Assembly: GCA_003660965.1 (NCBI GenBank) | Contig: QMVF01000018.1 | Coordinates: 1 to 9,991, forward strand | Direction of reading: 5' to 3' | From: Microcaldota archaeon | Lineage (GTDB): Archaea > Micrarchaeota > Micrarchaeia > Burarchaeales > Burarchaeaceae | Length of the DNA: 9,991 nucleotides | Shown: piece after piece, positions 7,183 to 9,991 of the stretch | Position numbering within the stretch: position 1 is the stretch's first letter | Layout of the letters: every line of letters begins with the position of its first letter | Program-made: the position numbers and the translations under genes | The notes under the pieces: model-generated | The model's input: the letters and a program-made list of their open reading frames with translations, nothing else | What the model was told of the DNA's origin: nothing | The model's database searches: none

Positions 7183-7506
7183 ATGATGCCAGGAATGAAT
7201 CCAAAGCAGATGAAAAAGCTAATGGATCAGATGGGAATCAAATCCACAGAGATGGATGCAAAGCGAGTTGTGATAGAGCGGGAGGGCGAATCAATAGTCA
7301 TAGAGCCAGCTCAAGTGGTTGCAGTTGAAATGCAGGGGGTTAGAACGTTTCAAATAAGCGGAACAGAGCGAACTGAGCAGGCATTGAGCGAAGATGATGT
7401 TAAAATGGTGGCGGAGCAGGCAGACGTTGATGAGAATGCTGCACGCGAGGCTCTGAAAAAGGCGGATGGAGACATTGCGCAGGCAATTATGGAGCTCAAG
7501 AAGTAA
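7183..7506 (+). CDS. nac: Nascent polypeptide-associated complex protein (archaeal NAC)
   Basis: Ribosome-associated factor that contacts nascent chains near the exit tunnel; archaea use a homodimer. From ATG 7183 the product is 107 residues: N-terminal MMPGMNPKQMKKLMDQMGI, typical of archaeal NAC; a NAC beta-barrel domain at about 23-62 (KRVVIEREGESIVIEPAQV, then VRTFQISG); and a UBA domain at about 68-107 (DDVKMVAEQADVDENAAREA, then DIAQAIMELKK). The start could be 7183, 7186 or TTG 7180. GGGTGGT at 7173-7179 suits 7183 or 7186, and the conserved N-terminus excludes longer forms. It is probably the last gene of the valS operon, since the next gene has its own TATA box. Confidence 0.93.
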   Translation: MMPGMNPKQMKKLMDQMGIKSTEMDAKRVVIEREGESIVIEPAQVVAVEMQGVRTFQISGTERTEQALSEDDVKMVAEQADVDENAAREALKKADGDIAQAIMELKK

Positions 7507-7509
7507 TGA

Positions 7510-7518
7510 TTATATATT
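7510..7518 (+). promoter_or_regulatory. TATA box of the Cys-rich membrane protein gene
   Basis: TTATATATT is a close match to the archaeal TATA consensus. It is centred 24 bases before ATG 7538, in the 31-base gap after NAC. The only SD-like bases (AGG) touch the start codon and are too close to work. Together these indicate a leaderless transcript beginning at or just before the ATG. Confidence 0.65.
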
Positions 7519-7537
7519 GTAGGGCAAATAGACAGGT

Positions 7538-8059
7538 ATGAAAAAGCTTCTGTTAATTTCTCTTATTCTGTTTCTCATGCTACCGTTATCCTTCTCTTTA
7601 AGCAAAATAGGAGAAAGCTGCCAGTATACAAAGGACTGCGAGAACGGCTACTGCCTTGATTCAATCTGCGTTCTGCCAGAGGTAAGTGCTCAAAGAAATC
7701 TGCAAGCCTGCAATGTAACTGCCGACTGTCCTGAGGGCTACTGCCTGCAAGGAACCTGCATTCTACCGCGCATAAGGGGCGAACTTATCGGTTTTGGATT
7801 GAAGAGCGGATGCGAAGGGCTGGTGCAAGAAACCGATACCCTTAGCTCCCTCATACTCTGCGGCTCCATCTGGCTCCTCGTAATTCTATTCGCCATAGCG
7901 TCTGCCTACACTTCTCACAAGAAGCGCTTCTCAAAGCTTATAACCGCAACTGCATTCATTCTGCCATTCTTCACAGCACTCCTGCTCTTCCCATTTGTAG
8001 GTATGCTGGTGGGTTTGATCGAACTGGCGCTCTTGGTAAAGGTGCGCAATAAGCGCTAG
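7538..8059 (+). CDS. Membrane protein with a signal peptide and two tandem Cys-rich modules
   Basis: I do not recognise a named family. The 173 residues show a signal peptide or N-terminal anchor (1-20, MKKLLLISLILFLMLPLSFS), then two modules with identical cysteine spacing, C-x5-C-x4-C-x4-C: C28/C34/C39/C44 and C58/C64/C69/C74. Both read roughly C-x2-T-x-DC-x2-GYCL-x3-C-[VI]LP and are offset by exactly 30 residues, so they arose by internal duplication. Two further cysteines follow (C92, C108), then three hydrophobic segments at about 104-123, 134-153 and 154-169, with a basic loop SHKKRFSK and tail VRNKR. The cysteine modules should face outside the cell and probably form disulfides (inference). 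The spacing resembles small extracellular disulfide domains, but I cannot assign a ligand. It is preceded by its own TATA box and lies between nac and the KaiC-like gene. Confidence 0.8.
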   Translation: MKKLLLISLILFLMLPLSFSLSKIGESCQYTKDCENGYCLDSICVLPEVSAQRNLQACNVTADCPEGYCLQGTCILPRIRGELIGFGLKSGCEGLVQETDTLSSLILCGSIWLLVILFAIASAYTSHKKRFSKLITATAFILPFFTALLLFPFVGMLVGLIELALLVKVRNKR

Positions 8060-8060
8060 A

Positions 8061-8068
8061 TATTTTAA
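8061..8068 (+). promoter_or_regulatory. TATA box of the KaiC-like gene
   Basis: TATTTTAA is centred about 26 bases before ATG 8090, in the 30-base gap after the Cys-rich protein gene. No SD-like sequence is present before that ATG (GTAGAACGATATTC), so a leaderless message is likely. The downstream partner at 8650, in contrast, has an SD, as expected for the second gene of a transcript. Confidence 0.55.
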
Positions 8069-8089
8069 GTAAGCAGTAGAACGATATTC

Positions 8090-8638
8090 ATGGAACTTAA
8101 GAACCATTTCAAGGACCTTCCTCATCCATTTGTAGTTCTTTTCATAGCAAACCCGAAGAATTACACTGACCAGAACATGAAGCTGCTAAAGAACTTTGTG
8201 AACAAGCAGAGGCTCTTCGGCATCTACGTAACTGTAAACAGACCCTATGAGAACTTGGTTTCCTTGATTAAAAAAGAGGGAATAGGCCTCTCACACATAT
8301 TCTTCATAGACCTCATAACTAAAACTGAAAAGCATCAGCCGGTGAGAAAGGACAACTGTATATTCATGGGCAGTGCATCCAATCTAACTGATTTGAGCGT
8401 TGCAATTTCCCAGGCAGTGTCCATAAATCCAAAGGCAAGGAAATTCATATTCCTTGACTCGCTATCAACAATGCTGATTTACAATGAAGCGGGCTCGCTT
8501 TCAAAATTCTCACACTTTCTAACAAGCAGGCTGAGAGAGTGGAATGTAGACGGAGTATTCCTTTCGCTCGATTCAGAGAGCGATAAGGAGGTTACAAACA
8601 CGCTTTCGCAATTCTGCGATAGGGTGATAAGGAATTAA
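8090..8638 (+). CDS. KaiC/RecA-fold-like protein without a P-loop (DUF835/DUF7504-like)
   Basis: The 182-residue product resembles archaeal proteins related to the KaiC/RecA superfamily that have lost ATP binding. It opens with a strand FVVLFIANPKN (14-24) where an active ATPase would carry a GxxxxGKT loop; no Walker A is present. Next come IYVTVNRPYENLVSLI (45-60) and SHIFFIDLIT (68-77), a pattern typical of these proteins, then SASNLTDLSVAISQAV (95-110). A Walker B-like strand KFIFLDSLSTMLIYN (118-132) with D123 is followed by a helix and a final strand GVFLSLDSES. Family members are often linked to membrane or signalling partners (general knowledge), and the next gene encodes a small membrane protein 11 bases downstream. 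Its role is probably regulatory or scaffolding rather than enzymatic (inference). The family label comes from remembered motifs. Confidence 0.65.
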   Translation: MELKNHFKDLPHPFVVLFIANPKNYTDQNMKLLKNFVNKQRLFGIYVTVNRPYENLVSLIKKEGIGLSHIFFIDLITKTEKHQPVRKDNCIFMGSASNLTDLSVAISQAVSINPKARKFIFLDSLSTMLIYNEAGSLSKFSHFLTSRLREWNVDGVFLSLDSESDKEVTNTLSQFCDRVIRN

Positions 8639-8649
8639 AGGGTGATGCC

Positions 8650-9006
8650 ATGGCAGTGGATTTGGTTCAAGCAACTCTGGACTTCATAGTTGCATTCATG
8701 GGCTTAACTACAGTTGTAATTCTATTCCTGGCAAAGAGCAAGCTTTCCAAGGGTGCGCTCTACAATCTTATGAACTGGATGTTCTACGCAGTAATCTTCT
8801 TCGCACTGCCCTACTCCGTACTATTTTTCCTGCTCTCAAGCGGCCTGATTGTAATTGCAGACCAGCGCCTCATTGATCTGAGCGCACGCGTTCTCATAAC
8901 GCTCTTCTTCCTAGCAATGCTTCGGGCTGCCTTCTATGCAAAGAGCCTTGCAGATCTCTTCGGCTTCAAAACCTTCTTCCCGCAGATAGAAGACAAGAAG
9001 AGGTAG
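8650..9006 (+). CDS. Small three-helix membrane protein, partner of the KaiC-like gene
   Basis: A 118-residue protein of unrecognised family. Hydrophobic segments lie at about 5-27 (ending VVILFLA), 42-69 (NWMFYAVIFFALPYSVLFFL onward) and 80-100 (ARVLITLFFLAMLRAAFYA). A charged tail follows, with KSLADLFGFKTFFPQIEDKKR at the C-terminus. There is no signal peptidase site, and the first helix probably acts as an uncleaved anchor. GGGTGAT (8640-8646) just before the ATG is a good SD, and the gene starts 11 bases after the previous stop, so the two genes are almost certainly co-transcribed. A membrane tether or sensor for the KaiC-like protein is a reasonable but untested idea. Its stop codon is one base from the stop of the convergent gene. 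Confidence 0.75.
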   Translation: MAVDLVQATLDFIVAFMGLTTVVILFLAKSKLSKGALYNLMNWMFYAVIFFALPYSVLFFLLSSGLIVIADQRLIDLSARVLITLFFLAMLRAAFYAKSLADLFGFKTFFPQIEDKKR

Positions 9007-9007
9007 T

Positions 9008-9991
9008 TCATTTCTTGAAGCGCCCAGCCAAGCTCTCGAGCGCGCCCCTCACTATCTTTATTGACTTCAAATAATCCTCTATGCTAACTCGCTCCTCATC
9101 AGTATGATCGAGCTTCGAATCGCCAGGCCCATAGGCCACAGTCTTCACCTTTGAATTTATTATGTTCATGTCAGATGAACTCAGCTTCTTAACATAGCGC
9201 GGCTTTAGCCCCTGTTCTCTTATAGACTTTACAAGCGCGCGGGCTACCGGTTCATTCATGTCAGTTTCAACCCCATCCAGAATTTCAGTGAACTGCACCC
9301 GTATGTCCTTTGGAGCGGCCCTCATAATTCTCTCAGCAATTTCGTAGGCGCTCTGGCTTGGCGGAGTACGTATATCTATTGCAAATCTGAATTCATGCGG
9401 GTTCACGTTGAAATCCTCGCCAGAGCTCTGGGCATGGGTCATATTCATCATTACTCTGTCAAAGCTAGTTCCAACCTTGAACTCCTTTCTCAGCTTCTGG
9501 TAGAACATCAGGCCCTTTTCAATAGCATTCTCCATAAGGCTTGCCGAATGCCCCTTTGGAGCATACGCTCTGCACTTTGCAAGCATCCTTCCCTTATAGC
9601 CTATAGTAACTCCATTCGTATTGCTGGGCTCGCCCAGGAATGCATACACGGGCCTTATGGTTTTTATCAAATGCTTTGCACCCTTTGAGCTATCGATTTC
9701 TTCCTCAACCACGCCTGCTACCACTAGTTTGAAAGGAAGGTTTTCAGAAAGCGCGGCAGCCATCACAAGCACAGCCAAAGGCCCCTTTGCATCGCACGCT
9801 CCCCTTCCATATATGGTCTCACCATCATTCTTCACAGGCAGCTCTCCATGAACCGTATCAATATGCCCAATCAGCAGAACCTCAGGCCCGCTGCCCTTAG
9901 TTGCAACTGCATTCCCAACCTCGTCAACGCGCGCATCCAGCCCAAGCTCCCTCATCTTTCCAACAAGGTATTTAACGGCTGAGGCCTCCTC
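9008..9991 (-). CDS. lysK: M20 family metallopeptidase, LysK-like LysW-lysine/ornithine hydrolase (5' partial)
   Basis: A zinc-dependent amidohydrolase of the ArgE/DapE/LysK group. LysK releases lysine or ornithine from the carrier protein LysW in archaeal amino-acid biosynthesis. The frame is open to the right edge, so the first residues lie outside. The ATG at 9955 is internal: 12 codons upstream (EEASAVKYLVGK) continue the family alignment. Counting from the edge, 327 residues are visible. Features: GHIDTVHGELPV with H43 and D45, GRGACDAKGP with metal-bridging D67, GVVEEE (93-98) with the catalytic Glu, GEP with E121, GYKGR (131-135), GHSAS (147-151) and YGPGDSKLDHTDEE with metal ligand H296. 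GHIDTV-GE-PV, DAKGPLA and GPGDS-LDHT favour LysK over other M20 members. No lysW or partner genes are visible, so the substrate is not settled. Confidence 0.8.
   Translation of the reverse strand, partial: EEASAVKYLVGKMRELGLDARVDEVGNAVATKGSGPEVLLIGHIDTVHGELPVKNDGETIYGRGACDAKGPLAVLVMAAALSENLPFKLVVAGVVEEEIDSSKGAKHLIKTIRPVYAFLGEPSNTNGVTIGYKGRMLAKCRAYAPKGHSASLMENAIEKGLMFYQKLRKEFKVGTSFDRVMMNMTHAQSSGEDFNVNPHEFRFAIDIRTPPSQSAYEIAERIMRAAPKDIRVQFTEILDGVETDMNEPVARALVKSIREQGLKPRYVKKLSSSDMNIINSKVKTVAYGPGDSKLDHTDEERVSIEDYLKSIKIVRGALESLAGRFKK

Noticed and set aside
1..9991. CRISPR array, insertion sequence, tRNA or rRNA genes
   Set aside because: I read both strands for direct-repeat arrays, transposase motifs and cloverleaf-like sequence and saw none. 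The only repeat found is the coding duplication at 7538-8059.

Overview
The window reads as a chromosomal segment of an archaeon. It carries archaeal-type valyl-tRNA synthetase, ribosomal proteins S15 and S1e (S3Ae), the archaeal nascent polypeptide-associated complex protein (NAC, with a UBA tail) and an archaeal-style enolase. It also shows TATA-box promoters about 24-26 bases ahead of start codons that lack a Shine-Dalgarno (SD) site, which suggests leaderless transcripts. Genes are tightly packed, with gaps of a few bases or overlaps, and GTG and TTG starts occur. A compact, possibly DPANN-like lineage would fit, but that placement is inference. I see no insertion sequence, CRISPR array, tRNA or rRNA.

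Layout. Bases 1-79 (minus) hold the start of an unidentified gene that runs off the left edge. Enolase lies on the minus strand at 155-1414. A 67-base divergent region with one AT-rich element separates it from a plus-strand run of six genes: valS, a secreted M1-like zinc metallopeptidase, an XTP/dITP pyrophosphatase (RdgB/HAM1), S15, S1e and NAC. Every junction in this run is an overlap or a gap under 10 bases, so it is probably one operon. The HAM1-S15-S1e core is a known archaeal translation cluster. Here the genes often found between S15 and S1e (RecJ-like, Pcc1) are missing, and a secreted peptidase sits upstream.

From 7507 the content becomes more lineage-specific. First comes a secreted or membrane protein with two near-identical eight-cysteine modules (four Cys each), with its own TATA box. 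Next is a two-gene unit with a second TATA box: a KaiC/RecA-like protein (DUF835/DUF7504-like) with a Walker B-like strand but no P-loop, followed by a three-helix membrane protein. These three genes are the least explained part of the window and the best candidates for something new, plausibly a membrane-associated sensory or structural module.

At the right edge a minus-strand M20 peptidase resembling LysK, the hydrolase that releases lysine or ornithine from the LysW carrier protein, converges on the membrane gene with one base between the stop codons. Its N-terminus lies outside the window.
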